This document shows, piece after piece, positions 11,178 through 23,120 of a stretch of 64,000 nucleotides of DNA. Below the pieces are notes generated by a model that was not told where the DNA came from, ran no database searches, and was given only the letters and a program-made list of their open reading frames with translations. Source of the DNA: Metaphire vulgaris (Eukaryota > Annelida > Clitellata > Crassiclitellata > Megascolecidae); contig CM030833.1 of NCBI GenBank assembly GCA_018105865.1, positions 11,312,881 through 11,376,880 of the forward strand, given 5' to 3'. How positions within the stretch are numbered: position 1 is the stretch's first letter; every line of letters begins with the position of its first letter. The position numbers were made by a program, and so were the translations under genes.

Positions 11178-14100
11178 GTAGAAACAGTTTAAATACTGGC
11201 ATTTGATTGTGCAGAATCTAGCATTGTCTGAATTGTTAATTATGTGTAGATGATGGACCATTCTTCTGTTATGTAACATTATTTTTCTGCTTGTTATCCT
11301 TCCCCATTGACACATTTTGCACATTGTAGATTCTGAAGCTTTTTTCTATTATGTATACTTACATGCAGTTTTTCACAGATTCTTGTATTTTTTAAAAATT
11401 GGCATTCGCTTTCAAATTTTCAGTTTTGATTGGGATCAATTAATAGCTGTCAAATATATTTCTGTTCAATAACCTTTCATTGGTTTAATGTTCCAATGTC
11501 AATGAAGAATTATTTTAGCTATGAATATATTTTAGAATTCATGTTTTTTCAGACTGGGTTCAGACAACTTGGAACAGATACGCTCCGGACCTTCCACATC
11601 GGACGGAAAAAGAGGCATGTAGTGTGTTTCATTAGTGCTTCACGTCACTTTTTTTCCTGTTGAAGGTTTTAGATGGAGTGATTTTGAGTGATTTAGATGT
11701 AATCAGATTTGACAGAATCCTTTTTCTTAAACTTATAGCTTGGTGTTTCTGCAAGTAAGTTTTTGGGGGTAAAGGAACATTTATCATTTATTTATTGTGC
11801 ATTCAGGATTGAATTCATGCTGACAAGTACTTATGATTTTCATTTATGAGTAAGAAGTTTCATCATCAGAGTGATTAAACAGCCAGCTATCATCTGCTTT
11901 AAAGTGGTTGTTGATGGAAGTGATAATAATTGTGATTTTTGGTGTGCAAAGTGAGGACCAAGAATAGGTCCATGAAGCACACCAAAAGTGTTAATTCCAG
12001 TTGACTTTGAGTGAGCATCATTACACCAGGATGATTGTGTATGATTTCGATTCTTTAAATTGGCAGATATTTCAAAAAGGTGCTGAGAAATAATTGTTTG
12101 GCCAATTATAACATATGCAAGAGACATATCTACCGGTAGTAAAAGAGGACTGACTTTGCCATAGTCCATTGCAGAAAGGATGTTATGTTAAAATGAAAAT
12201 TTGATATAAAAGTAAAATTTGTAATATATTGATAAGTTTTAGTCTGAAAAGTAAGAGGGAAAATAACAGAGACCACTAATGAGCTAACTAGTTCAGTTAT
12301 TGATAGATCAAATGCATGAGAATGCTCACAAATCTCTGTATGCTGTCAAGAATTCATTAAGAAAAAGCAGTCTTGCTCAGAGTAGTAAGATGAAGAGCCT
12401 CAAAATTTAGGGAGGAACCTATGGTAATTAAATTTCATATTGCTATTGGTTGGTTATATTTTAGTCCAATACAGAACTTACTTTTATCTGTAAAGAACTG
12501 CATAGATTGGTCAGTAAGCTTGTGTGCATGTGTAATGAATTCAGTCATAATGGCACTCTTTTTTCTTGATATAATAATTTATTTACAGACTTGCACTGAC
12601 TTTGGTAGATAGTTTATTAGTTTTTCTTGAATAAAATTTTTAAAAATCATCTTAGCATTATTTGCAAATTCATGATTATAGCGATGTTTCTGATAAGTTT
12701 CTTATCTTTTAGCAATTTGGAGTGTTGTAACCTGGTGCATTCTCCTTACAGTGATGACTTACTTTTGCTATTTGTTTTTTTAGATATACTGGTTTATGGA
12801 TCGAATTAAAAATAAATCATGTCGTAAGCTTTACATACTTTAAAATTTGATAATTCCACAGATGTGTTTTTCAAATTGTTTACTGTAATTATTGACAGTT
12901 TCACAATACAGCATAGAAAAATAGTTTAAAATAGTCTTTCTCAAATTTGTTTAAATTTTGAATTGTCACAGTTCTGGAGGTTTGTCTGTCTTGTTAGTAT
13001 TGCAGCTCTAATTTTGATAACAGGAAGTGAGCACACATGTACACACACACTGCTATAAATGTACATAGACTTAAACTTGTCTAAATATTGCGTCTTGCTG
13101 ATGTATATTATTATATTATATTTGCTTTATTTTTAGGCAAGAATGTGCCAAAAGTATCTAGACCAAGAGTTCCAATTGAGGTCTTGATTATTGATTTAAA
13201 GCATATTTGAATTATCATCTAACGTAGTGAAAATGTTTTTGTTGTGAAATTGTCAGTTTTACAGAGAATTGTGGCTGGCAGTTGCTATTCTGTTTTGAGC
13301 CAGCCCTGAACTTTTTCCTTGTCAGGACTTACTGTCTTCATTTACTTCAGCTGAGATATCCAAGCATATTTAAATAATGTTTATCATTTAACATATAAAT
13401 TGTGGCCATGCCCTTTCAGATTTACAAAAAAATAATACAAATGGTATATAGTATATATGAAAGACAACATGCAACTTAGTCATTCTTATTCATCACTTGA
13501 TTTTTAAAAATATTAACTGACTGTAAAGTACCGGTATTATAGAAATTAATGTTAATGTATATAGGGCCATCCATAAATGACATAACACGATTTTGCCAGT
13601 TATTTGACCTTCGTCACAAAATGTAAGACCCTGTCAGATATGACATTGCAGCACGTTAACCACCCCCCTCTTGTCGTCTTTCAAATGTCAAAATTAACGT
13701 TTCGTTTGAAAATATTCATTATAATTATTATAGTTGAAACAATATTCAGAAACTTTTTCAAATTCTTTTTAAAAAATGAAGTGTTTAATAATTATAGGTG
13801 TAAAATACGTTCAATTTTGTGGCAACGTAGCATTACTGTATTAATAAAAATATTTAGTGTTATGTGACCCCCTCCCCCGTTGCCACACATCACAAATGTT
13901 TGAACCCCCTCCCTAAGTGTGTTACGTCATTTGTGGATGGCCCCATAGGCCTATTATTTTGAGACCCCTTTTAAGCTGAAGCTCAGGCCAACTGTCCTGC
14001 CTGACCCCTCTCTGATAAATGGCTGTAGTGTCTGTCCATATTTCGTTATAATTCTTCTTTTGCAGATGATTTTGATATGGCAATCAAGTAGAATGTTTCT

Positions 14101-17100
14101 GTCTTGTTGGAGATTGAAAAATAATTGATAGAATGTGACCTTTCTGTGAAATTCATAACTGTAAAATTTTAGAAAAAGTTAACCTAAGTTTTACCCCTTC
14201 TTTTGAATATTTTGCTCTTCAACAAAAATTAAGAAATGTGAAAAAGGTTTTTGCCCAATCAGGTTCTTGGATTTTCAAGAATAAATGTACACTTCTCATT
14301 CAAATCCTCTTTTATTTTCTCTTTGTGTCATGTTTTTATGATTTTTAATAAGTTTGTGTGTTTGACTATTTACTTACAAGGTATTTTGACTTTTTTCTTG
14401 GATCATTACTGGGTAGTTTTAAATGAGGTTGTTTGCAGTATATCCTTTGTATCAAATAAATAATTGCTTGAATAATTTGTTCTGATGAATGTTTTGCTTT
14501 GTAGCTTTGGGAAAATATGGCTGAGGGATTGACCTGCCATGATGTTGATTATTCATATGCCCTTGCAGAAGTACTGACACTTATTTTATTTAACGCCAAG
14601 ATTTATTAGTGAAGTAACAGTTTTTAAAGAATTCATATATTTCTTTTATAATTGATTTTTATTCAGAAAAATAATATAGCTGATAGTTTATATGTTTAAC
14701 AGTGTATAAATGATAATAGCTGAAATATGCTAGCTGTTTTGGTTTTTTCCAGGTTTTTGAAAAGATTGCCAGTGAGGAAGAACACTTTCCAAAGAACATT
14801 CCAGAAAATCCAGACTGGAAATTACTTTACCAGTACATGGCAGCACTGATGAATGGCGATGAGCTGCCCGATGTTGGTCAAATTGGTAAGTAATGTACTG
14901 AGTACTATTGTGGAATGACAAATATGTATGAGTAACTGTAACAAGTAAATGATAAGTATCTTACAATTAAATTACTAGCATACATGCTTCACAAGCTGCT
15001 TAACCTGGATAATGTTGTGGCATTCCTGGCATTATTATTGTTAGAGCGTTCAACTTTGTTGTTGATGTTCCGTTGACAACGAAGGAGGGAAGGAAGGAGG
15101 ATGTTTCGGTCGAGTCTTCTTCCCTTCAGGTCCCCTTGCCCAGTGGAGGATCTGGGCTCAATGCCATATGCAATGTATAGAACAGTGGCAGCAGCTTGCA
15201 TCTCAAATATGGCAGTTAATAGAGCTGATTATCTACAATCCTAGCCCAAATGATGAGTGCAGGAAAGCAATGTTCCCCTTTCCTCAGCAATTTTGTTATT
15301 CATGTTGCAAGAATCACAAATAATTTTCTGTTTGCTTAGTTATGTTCTGGTATAATAGGCAAAATATTGAATATAAAAATAAATGAACACAGAAAAGGAT
15401 GAACAGTTAATCTGCAGAACAGCAAATGTTGCAAGATACAGTAAAAAATTGAATGAATATGTTTATACCAAATATCAAAATGTAATACAATGTATAAAAT
15501 ACACAAATTAAAGACAAGAGTTTTATACATAGATATATACATACTTTAATATGATTATATTCAAAGTACAAGTATGTATACTGTAATATACGAGTGATGC
15601 TGTCACCTACTGTACTGATTGATTTGTTTTAAGTTCTTTTAACTACCGAGTAAGTGCTGCTTCAGTTTGGATCATGCCAATGCATCTCCTTTGCAGTTGA
15701 GCTATTAATATCATGGTGTCTGAGTTTTAATCCTATATGTAATGTACCAAGTACAATGCCTTAGAGTAGGCTGCAAGAACTCTGATGCCATCTTTTGTCA
15801 TTTAAAGCATCATGAGTGATTTATTGTAAGACCATTCTTTAATGGCAGCTGAATCCCCGTCGTCTGTTTGTATTTACTTTGTCACAGAAGCTGCGGTGTT
15901 GTTGGATCTGACAGAATCTCTGGCGTGCCATTTGAAGTCTTTGGACACCAGCGTACAGCAGTTAATAGTGACGGCAAAATATAATTTCTTGGCTGAACGA
16001 GTGAAAGCTAAGACAAATGAAGAAATTGCTGATTTGACCAAGAAAGCTCTTGACCTTGGTGAGATGCCTTTTGATTTAAGCAAGTAAATCATGAATACTG
16101 GTACATCTGGTAATACTGGTAATAAAATACTGTATAATGAAAATGAATACTGGTAATTTATAGTTGATCATCAATAGTTGTAGAAGTGACCAGTTGTGTA
16201 GTTAATCTAAATTCTTTTGTATGGTTGAATCCTCTTATTGTCACTCATTGTTACTGTATGAAATGGCACCCTCTTTTTTAATGTAATCTAATTCACAGTC
16301 CCCAAACAAACATTCGCATGTTATTGTGAGTGCTGTCTGACCTTAACTCCACTTAATGTTGCACGGCTTGAACTGTGCCGTGAGTGTGGCATTGGACAGG
16401 TTTTGCTGCTTGTTGGAGGTTGCTATTTGAAGTTAACAGAATTTTAAATACATATTAAACCAAATACACAGGCACATTAAGAGCCAATTCCAAAGGAGAA
16501 TCTGTATCATCAAACAACAATTTAACGTAAGCAGATAATGAAATATGTTTTTGTTTTCTGAATATTATTATATAACATGTGAAAATTTTTTACATTCATT
16601 AACTGAAAATCCAGCTTCTGTCGTGATTCGAATGCATTAGCAATTTGTGTTTCAATGGTTTGCAGTAGTTATACGCTGTTCTTTTCCTATTGCTCTTCAG
16701 ATCCTGCTGAATTTAATTTGAGTCAAGACAACAAGCCTTCTTCAAGTGGCAGCAACAGCAGTGCTGCTTCCTTGAACATTTCCCAGTCATCGACTTCTCA
16801 GGAGTCGTCACAGGCTGCTCCAGATCCTATCGTCATAACACCACCATCCACTCAGGACTGTAGTTCACAGGCTTGCAAACTACCATCAACAGACAGACAT
16901 CCCAGTAGCAGAAGACAGCATCGAGTTGGATTTTGCCCGGCACCTTTACGGAGAGGAGGCAGGCGGAAGTCGGTTGAAACTTCCCTGATACCGCTGTCTA
17001 GTCTGCAGAAAACCGCTCTGTACAGTATAAATCCTTTTGGCATTCCAGTTCGCTATCTGAACCCAAAAGCAAAGCCGGTGGAGAGTACTGCAGTGGTTGC

Positions 17101-17179
17101 GCCAGCTAAAGCGCCATCGCACTTGGTCGTTGTGCACACTGCATCTGCAGAAACAACACGGTCACAACCAGTCGTTTGA
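11065..17179 (+). CDS. SNAPC2: SNAPC2: snRNA-activating protein complex subunit 2 (multi-exon gene)
   Basis: Subunit of SNAPc, the nuclear complex that binds the proximal sequence element of snRNA genes for Pol II and Pol III transcription. Exons I can place: 11065-11177, 11553 to about 11618, 13137-13180, 14505-14570, 14753-14885, 15849-16058, 16701-17179; junction phases agree except where noted for exon 2. Recalled landmarks of vertebrate SNAPC2 appear in the same order: an N-terminal Myb-like segment (W-x3-EKKKLLVAL, then LPHRTEKEA), a PIE-LWENMAEGLT segment like PIEVWTDLAEKITG, an Asp-Trp-Lys-x2-Tyr-x-Tyr segment followed by TEAAVLLDLTESL like AESAVVLDLLMSL, and a C-terminal INPFGIPVRYL like LNPFLVPLELL. 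The start has an in-frame TGA two codons upstream and 23 residues before the first Trp. Oddities: one apparent base insertion near 11590, and possibly an unplaced short exon between 11618 and 13137. An AATAAA near 17885 is a candidate polyadenylation signal. Identification is by recalled pattern, without alignment. Confidence 0.75.
11553..11618 (+). CDS. SNAPC2: SNAPC2 exon 2 (Myb-like domain, apparent frameshift)
   Basis: The exon follows a TTTTTTCAG acceptor. The frame set by exon 1 reads LGSDNLEQIRSG, but the continuation typical of a SANT-like second helix, LPHRTEKEA, lies one base off. One extra C at about 11590 accounts for it. The 3' end is uncertain: a GT at 11619 leaves phase 1, which fits the exon at 13137, but human SNAPC2 has about ten more residues here, so a short exon may be missed. 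Confidence 0.55.
11840..12175 (-). mobile_element. Decayed LINE reverse-transcriptase fragment in SNAPC2 intron
   Basis: Minus frame has NRNHTQSSWCNDAHSKS then GVLHGPILGP, equivalent to the L-x-R-Q-x-V...GVPQGSVLGP block of non-LTR RTs. A one-base shift later gives FKADDSWLF, a degenerate ADD catalytic box. Short and broken. Confidence 0.55.
13137..13180 (+). CDS. SNAPC2: SNAPC2 exon 3 (or 4)
   Basis: A 44-nt exon between TTTTTAG and GAG|GTCTTG. It encodes KNVPKVSRPRVPIE, matching the linker that ends in PIE before the conserved Trp segment of SNAPC2. It ends in phase 0, as the next exon requires. Confidence 0.65.
13564..13944. mobile_element. TIR element of the GGGCCATCCAT family
   Basis: Inverted ends GGGCCATCCATAAATGACAT and ATGACG-like complement ending GGATGGCCCC. 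ATA flanks both sides, so the duplication may be 3 bp. Shares its termini with 20206-20656 and 52979. It lies in a SNAPC2 intron. Confidence 0.7.
14505..14570 (+). CDS. SNAPC2: SNAPC2 exon: LWENMAEGLT segment
   Basis: A 22-codon exon with acceptor TTTGTAG and donor GTACTG. LWENMAEGLT followed by an acidic helix resembles the VWTDLAEKITG segment of vertebrate SNAPC2. Phase 0 at both ends. Confidence 0.75.
14753..14885 (+). CDS. SNAPC2: SNAPC2 exon: DWKLLYQYMAAL segment
   Basis: Acceptor TTTTTTCCAG and a consensus donor GTAAGT. The exon encodes 44 residues including FEKIASEEE and DWKLLYQYMAAL, equivalent to the DFEKIYKYL region of the human protein. It ends in phase 1. Confidence 0.78.
15849..16058 (+). 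CDS. SNAPC2: SNAPC2 exon: AAVLLDLTESL segment
   Basis: Acceptor GGCAG; donor GTGAGA after GAC CTT G. The exon encodes TEAAVLLDLTESLACHL and a long helix, matching the ESAVVLDLLMSLPEEL region of SNAPC2. Without splicing the frame would run to a stop at 16085; the phase-1 donor joins exactly to the last exon. Confidence 0.75.
16701..17179 (+). CDS. SNAPC2: SNAPC2 last exon
   Basis: Acceptor TGCTCTTCAG; the first two bases complete an Asp codon. A Ser/Gln-rich disordered stretch is followed by a basic patch (LRRGGRRKS) and SINPFGIPVRYL, comparable with the CPLNPFLVPLELL motif near the human C-terminus. The tail after it is longer than in human. TGA at 17177-17179. Confidence 0.72.
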
Positions 17180-17665
17180 CAGTTTCTGTTCAACGATAAA
17201 ATGCCAGCACCAAAATTGGTCAGACAGGTGTGTGGCTGCCAGATTTAACAGTGTTCAGTTTGTATTTATCCTGTTGGGCTGATATAGTCTTTGTTGATTA
17301 AGCAAGGTTTTTGGCTCTGGATCTTATAGGGCTGTTGCTGTTTTTTAAGAGGTCAAAGCCCCTTTCCAAATGATGACAGACAAGAGGATGGATGGCCTTA
17401 TAGCCAAATGAACTTGGTTCGAAGGTTTATTAGTTATTAATGCTTGGAATTGTTGAGTCATGTCTATGAAATAAGAATGATGTCAGTTCTGTAATTTTAA
17501 GAAGTTAAGGTTTACATTATTTGTAATTATCAGAACTTACCATCTCTATATAATCCATTGTGTTTCTATTTTAGTTTTTAAGCCCGTTTTATTGAAATTT
17601 TAACTTCTAGCTTAACAGACTGAGTTTGTTTCAGTTTATTGGAATGACAGACCATTCAGTGACTG

Positions 17666-17731
<66 letters not shown>

Positions 17732-18338
17732 GAATCAGAGGGGGCCATATGTACTGTAGTACCTTAAAATCATCGGAAATCCAAAGGGACTCATTTCCAT
17801 ATTTGTCTGCTTTTCATTTCTGCTCAGTGAAATATTTGCAGCAATGGTTGAATCTTTATTAACATTTGCTAAGTAATGTATAATAATAAATCACTGTGAG
17901 TAAGCAAGTGTCTCAAAATGTACGTAATACATGTAATTGGAGACCCCTAAGATGAGCAATCCGGTTCTTCCTCTTGTTGGTTATAAGTGAAGCCATTTGT
18001 TGGAATAAGTTTTCACAATGATCTCAGATCTATATACGCCATCTGCCGAATCAAAGTGAAAACCTGTTCCAGTAGTCTGTCTTTACTTTTATCCTGAAAA
18101 AGCTTCGACATGAATCCACAAAATTTCTAAATTTACGATGAGGAAACTATAACACACAGATAACCTAATGAGCTCAACAGTTAAACATTATGACCATAAA
18201 TGAAAATAAAATTGGCAATAATTGGACTTACTCTGGCAATACAGAATAAACATTGCAAACAATTGTAATCAGATTTAATTGTTAAAACCACACTGAATCG
18301 AAATAATCGAGGGAACACGTAAAGTGTGTGGCCGTTGA
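17180..18338. other. SNAPC2 3' UTR and downstream spacer
   Basis: The UTR probably extends to the AATAAA near 17885 and includes a (TG)n tract. Nothing recognised from 17900 to 18338. Confidence 0.4.
17668..17726. repeat. (TG)n microsatellite
   Basis: About 29 TG units, in the predicted SNAPC2 3' UTR. Confidence 0.97.
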
Positions 18339-18346
18339 CGTGACAG

Positions 18347-18635
18347 CAGTGGCGGCTCCAGGATTTGGCAAGTGGGGGGCCGTTGGGGTGGCAACTTCTA
18401 ATCATGGGGGCCAACCATTTGTTGTTAGGTATGTAGTATTAAGTACAGTAGCGTCATTTCACACTTTTCTTGGGGGCGAGAAAATTTTAGGCAATTTGTG
18501 CAAATTTTTGGCAAATTTGCAATTTTTAAATATTTTTGGTAAATTTTTATATATAGTATATATATAGTATAGGGTCTCAACAGAGGGGCCAGTATCTCAG
18601 TAGGGAGCACGGGCCCCCCGGTGGAGCCGCCACTG
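18347..18635. mobile_element. hAT-type MITE, CAGTGGCGGCTCCA family, longest clear copy
   Basis: TIR CAGTGGCGGCTCCA at both ends; perfect 8-bp duplication CGTGACAG at 18339-18346 and 18636-18643. 289 bp, no coding capacity. Confidence 0.92.
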
Positions 18636-18737
18636 CGTGACAGCCGAGTATAGTTCAACAAATAATACTGACTTATTGACTAGGACAATGGGGATTATGA
18701 TTCAAACAAAAAAGCGACCATCGACTTGACATCAAGA

Positions 18738-18780
18738 ACATTATTTAAATGGCGCTATAGAAGTTCGATGATAATGATGA
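18738..18780. repeat. LINE 3'-tail remnant
   Basis: TGGCGCTATAGAAGTTCGAT, the same tail motif as at 7420, 9280 and 38713. Confidence 0.55.
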
Positions 18781-19272
18781 TAAACATTCGCTAGATGTAG
18801 CCTGTTAACTTTCCAACCATTGTGGGTTAGATACGTTAGCCGCTCTAGAGTTGACGCTTGGCGGTAAAAGTCATTGGTCGTCTTGCTAAGTAAATAATAA
18901 AAACGCCACTGAGAGAATCATTTTCTAAAAGAGGAAACGCGTTGCAGGACTTTGCCCCGTCCCTAATTGATTCAAGATGCGGACACCCGAGGACTGCGAA
19001 ATGAAGCAATCGGAGTAAATCACTCAGGGTGGGTCCGATATCTGTCGAGAGAGTCATATGGAAATGGGGTACCGCGGCGGCGAGGGTATTCGCATGCCCT
19101 CAAGGGCAGGGAGTTGATAAAATTGCAGATAGCCCCAGCAGTTGCAGGCCATATGAACCCATACGAAGCAAGACGACGACAGAAGGACAGAGACTTGGAA
19201 GTTTAATAAGAAACAGAACGAATATAAAGAAGCGAGTGAGAAAAACAAGACTGAAGAAACGCAGACAAAGGT

Positions 19273-19275
19273 GTG

Positions 19276-19348
<73 letters not shown>
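19273..19348. repeat. (GT)n-(AG)n compound microsatellite
   Basis: Short GT run followed by about 28 AG units. Confidence 0.96.
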
Positions 19349-19349
<1 letters not shown>

Positions 19350-19538
19350 ATAACTGAAGACACATACTAGTAGAATTTAGACAAATAAACAGCGTCAGAG
19401 ACGAAATAGCTGCTGGTTTTAAAATTGTTTACGTTGATGTAACACGCGGTACAAAATGGATAGCTCGACGTGCTTGCCCAATTCTTCGTTTTCCTCGCCA
19501 TCTTCCGTGGAAAGACACCAACCGACTCATCCGATGTC

Positions 19539-20081
19539 CAGTGATGGGCAACTAACTGAAAAACATTAGTTTAACTACAACTAAATTTAAACTAGAAGTA
19601 GTTAACCTTTTAGTTGCAAACTAACTTTCTAAAATAGTTAACCAAACTATAAAAAAATTAGTCAAACTTTTTGCAACTAATTTTACAGCATTTCCCAGGT
19701 ATCAGGTGTGTGTTTATGAAAATATAGACTATGCTTGCAACATGAACATGTCAGTCAATGAACCATTGAATTCATTAACCATTGTCTATTTAATATTTAA
19801 GTCTTAGTCTAGACTGCGGGAGCGGGAACACAAGTTTGTCAAGTTTGTTTTGAAAAAAGGACCAAGAACGGAATAGATAAAAAAGGTACTGCTGTTGAGA
19901 ATTCGAGACACCAACTAAACAGTTTTAGTTAAACTATTTAGTTATTTAACTAAAATTTTTCAGTTAAGATAGCAATTTAACTAAACTATTTATGTTTAAT
20001 TAATTAAACTATGAAGATAACTAAAAAATTTAGTTAAACTTTTAGTTAGTAACTAATTAGTTAACTAGTTGCCCATCACTG
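19539..20081. mobile_element. hAT-type MITE, CAGTGATGGGCAACT family
   Basis: TIR CAGTGATGGGCAACT with perfect 8-bp duplication CCGATGTC at 19531-19538 and 20082-20089. The 543-bp interior consists of many iterations of TAGTTAAC/ACTAAAC-like short motifs in both orientations and could form an extended hairpin. Confidence 0.93.
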
Positions 20082-20205
20082 CCGATGTCTTGCTAAACAA
20101 ACAATCGAATCCTTGCGAAGGGAAATTGGCGACACTCTTCTTCAGTCGATTACCTAAGCATTCAGCGACAAAACTTAACATTTCAATACACTGTAACTGT
20201 AATGT

Positions 20206-20656
20206 GGGGCCGTCCATTAATTACATCAGCAACTTTTGGGCACTTTTTGACCCCTCTCCTTGTCAACAACTGTCAAAATTTCAACGATCGGTTTCAACCA
20301 GTTGGTTTTCAAATGTAATTATGTCAAAAACTTTTCACTCCCCCTCCAAGATAAATGACGACTTCCTCTAAAAAGTTTATAAGGTTATTAATTTCTGCGC
20401 GGTGATGAGACTTTTCCTCTTTTTTGCTCATCAAGTGTCAAAATGTGGTGGTGATGACCTTTTTTGCTTGTCAGGGTTTTCCGTTGCAATAAATAGTATT
20501 CCACGAAGTTTTCTATTTTTTATATTTGCGATTATCTGCAAAAAATGAAATTGTTGACGTCAACTTCTCTTGATCTCCTCTTCCCATGTCAACAAATGTC
20601 AAACGTTTTCGAATCCCTCCCTCTATTTTGTTGACGTGTGATTAATGGACGGCTCC
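20206..20656. mobile_element. TIR element of the GGGGCCGTCCATTAAT family
   Basis: GGGGCCGTCCATTAAT at the left and ATTAATGGACGGCTCC at the right; TGT on both flanks. Subterminal TTGTCAACAACTGTCAAA and its complement extend the inversion. Class uncertain. Confidence 0.72.
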
Positions 20657-20724
20657 TGTACTTTGACGTAATGCACTGTTAGCACGACGTCGTCACATGG
20701 TCGATTACGTATTAAGCGTCATCA

Positions 20725-20772
20725 TACCCTTTCGTCGTCGTCGTCATCATCATCATCATCATCATCATGATC
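20725..20772. repeat. (TCG)n/(TCA)n microsatellite
   Basis: GTCGTCGTC passing into CATCATCAT. Confidence 0.9.
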
Positions 20773-20779
20773 ATCGCCG

Positions 20780-22050
20780 TCATTATTATAATCATCGACA
20801 TCTTTGCTACTAACTACTAGGCTACTTGCATCATCGCTGTGTGCTGCTGCTGCTGCTATATACATCTAAATGCTCTATTAGCTTACACTTGATATAAGCG
20901 CCATGCAGAATATTCGTCGTTATCACAGTGACCGATGGCTTTCGAAATTGATAATTAAGGGCGCTGTACCCAATTTCGGATTCACTGAACTGGCACAGGT
21001 GGGAACGGGAGGGGTTGGTAGAAAGAAGTAATAGTTGAAAATTACTGCTCTGGCCAGTCCATTAGACCAGTCGGTTCTCAAATTATAACACAATTGCAAC
21101 ATAGAAGAGTCGACGTCCAGAAATACGCACGCATACAAATACCACTACAGACAGACGTCCACTGCAATGATGGCATGATAATTACGAAATATTGCGCGAA
21201 TATAAATTCCAAATTCATTTAACTAAGCAAATACCTTACTCTATCATGTGTAATAAGCACTTATCCGACACTTGTCTGTTGTTTTCGCACCCATTAGGCC
21301 GCTGTCGTGTGAGCAAACACCGAAAGGACCTTCGGTTAATATCGGTAATTTGAATGCAGGATGTCTCTGTATGCACCTCTCTGCAACGTAGCATATCAAA
21401 ATGGCCGCTGCTGTAGCCTCTCCGAAGCCGTTCGAAACTCTTTGACGAATACTTTCCCAGAAATGGCTTCACGGCGTTTTTCGTCTCTTTCTTCATCCGC
21501 CGACAATCTTCATAATTTACGTGGAAGTAAATTGCTCCATCACTGCATCAAATCTTCATTCGATGAATTTCAAAACATCAGCAAATTATCTTTTGTATCT
21601 TTTGTTTGGTTTTCGTTTGGTTTGATGTTGGTTTGTGGTTGTATTTTGACTGCAGTAAATGCGAAATAAAGATATATAAATTTTAATATTATAAATTACA
21701 GAACTGGTGTACTTCTCATTCATTCATTCATTCATTCATTCATTCATTCGCAGGCAGTAGTCACAAACCAATCAAAACACATGAAAGAGCTAACATGCAG
21801 ACGCCTCTAACCACCGTGATATGCCCAACGTAACGTCTTTCTGCCGTAATATTCTTTCAAACTCAGCGTTTGGCCAAAAACTAATCGCCCTCAGAAGAAT
21901 GCGTCACATGACAGCAGGTCACAGCACAATGTCTCATCAAGTTTCCCTTTGGCGAAAATTTCGATTTCTGATGTAATTTTCACACCAAAGCCGCTCACAA
22001 AACAACAAACAAGTCAAAATCAGTGTTGGTGACTTGCTATAGCCTATGCT
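20780..22050. other. Gene-free spacer
   Basis: No recognised gene or element apart from a short (CTG)n at 20842-20856 and the (CATT)n tract. A frame at 21361-21669 is unrecognised and lacks support. Confidence 0.4.
21717..21749. repeat. (CATT)n microsatellite
   Basis: About eight CATT units. Confidence 0.93.
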
Positions 22051-22057
22051 CGTCGTA

Positions 22058-22260
22058 CCAGTGGCGTAACCTGGTTTCTAAATGGGGGGGGGGGGCAAAT
22101 CTAGGTTTTCGGGTAAAAGTCTTCTACGAGCGAAAGCACATTTACGAACGTATTCTCTTCGATAATTCTCCCTACCGCCGCTCCCCCAAATTTCTCAACG
22201 ATTTGCGCAAATCTCACTACCGGCCCGGTTAGAATAGGGGGGGCGGCACGGGGACCGGAC
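22058..22260. mobile_element. Probable hAT-type element 5' end
   Basis: CAGTGGCGTAACCTGG resembles the terminus of the CAGTGGCGTAGC family, followed by a G13 run. The partner end is not found. Confidence 0.4.
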
Positions 22261-22571
22261 AGTCAGTGGCTGGGTCCCAAAGAGTCAATGAGCTCAACCC
22301 ACGATCCCCATTTTCTTTCCCTCATCTCCTTCTGCGTCTACAAGATTATTTTCGAATCACTCTCAGGTCAATTTAATGTAGGCCTACATTGTACTGTACT
22401 ACAATTCGAGCGTACGGCAGGTCGAGTGTACAACGCTGTTCACTCCGATGGAATAACCATCGAGTCGAAGAATGGCACACAATAGCGCCGTTTGATTTGC
22501 TCAACCAGATAATGTCTTATCCCGATGCTCACCAGCATCAGATATCAACTTCTCTTCAATCGAGGCGCCAC

Positions 22572-22631
22572 CAGTGGCGAAGTTGCCACCCCAACGCTCC
22601 CCCCACTTGCCAAATTCTGGAGCCGCCACTG
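22572..22631. mobile_element. 60-bp deletion derivative of the CAGTGGCGGCTCCA MITE
   Basis: Starts CAGTGGCGAAG, ends GGAGCCGCCACTG, with perfect 8-bp duplication GGCGCCAC on both sides. The interior matches one end of the 18347 copy in inverse orientation. Confidence 0.88.
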
Positions 22632-22796
22632 GGCGCCACCTGTTGATCAAAACGTTGATTAAATTACGAACTGTCCAGGTCTGCAGTCTACTATTTATTA
22701 TAACAAGTGTAACTAGGTAAAAGAGTTTCACAATTTCTAAAATATACTTACCTATTTCCACTTTAAAGATAATAATTAATAGCGGATTCAATCAAA

Positions 22797-22888
22797 ACGA
22801 CCAGGCGACCAACCGACTGACCAATCAACCAATTGACTGACCGACTGACTAACTGACTGACTGACTAACTGACTGACTGACTGACTGA
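22797..22888. repeat. (GACT)n-rich tract
   Basis: ACTGACTGACTAACTGACTG type repeat with variants. Confidence 0.9.
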
Positions 22889-22996
22889 CGCCAACTTACT
22901 GAAATTGCTGCTAAACTTCTGAAAGTCTCAGTTCGAAAATTTCACGAAATGTGGAAGGAGCAAACGAAATGGAGAAGAGAGAAACGCAGAGGAGAC

Positions 22997-22998
<2 letters not shown>

Positions 22999-23065
<67 letters not shown>

Positions 23066-23073
23066 CAGAGGAG

Positions 23074-23104
<31 letters not shown>
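22999..23104. repeat. (AG)n microsatellite, interrupted
   Basis: Two AG runs separated by AAACACAGAGGAGACTG, a duplicate of the flank at about 22982. Confidence 0.95.
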
Positions 23105-23109
<5 letters not shown>

Positions 23110-23120
<11 letters not shown>

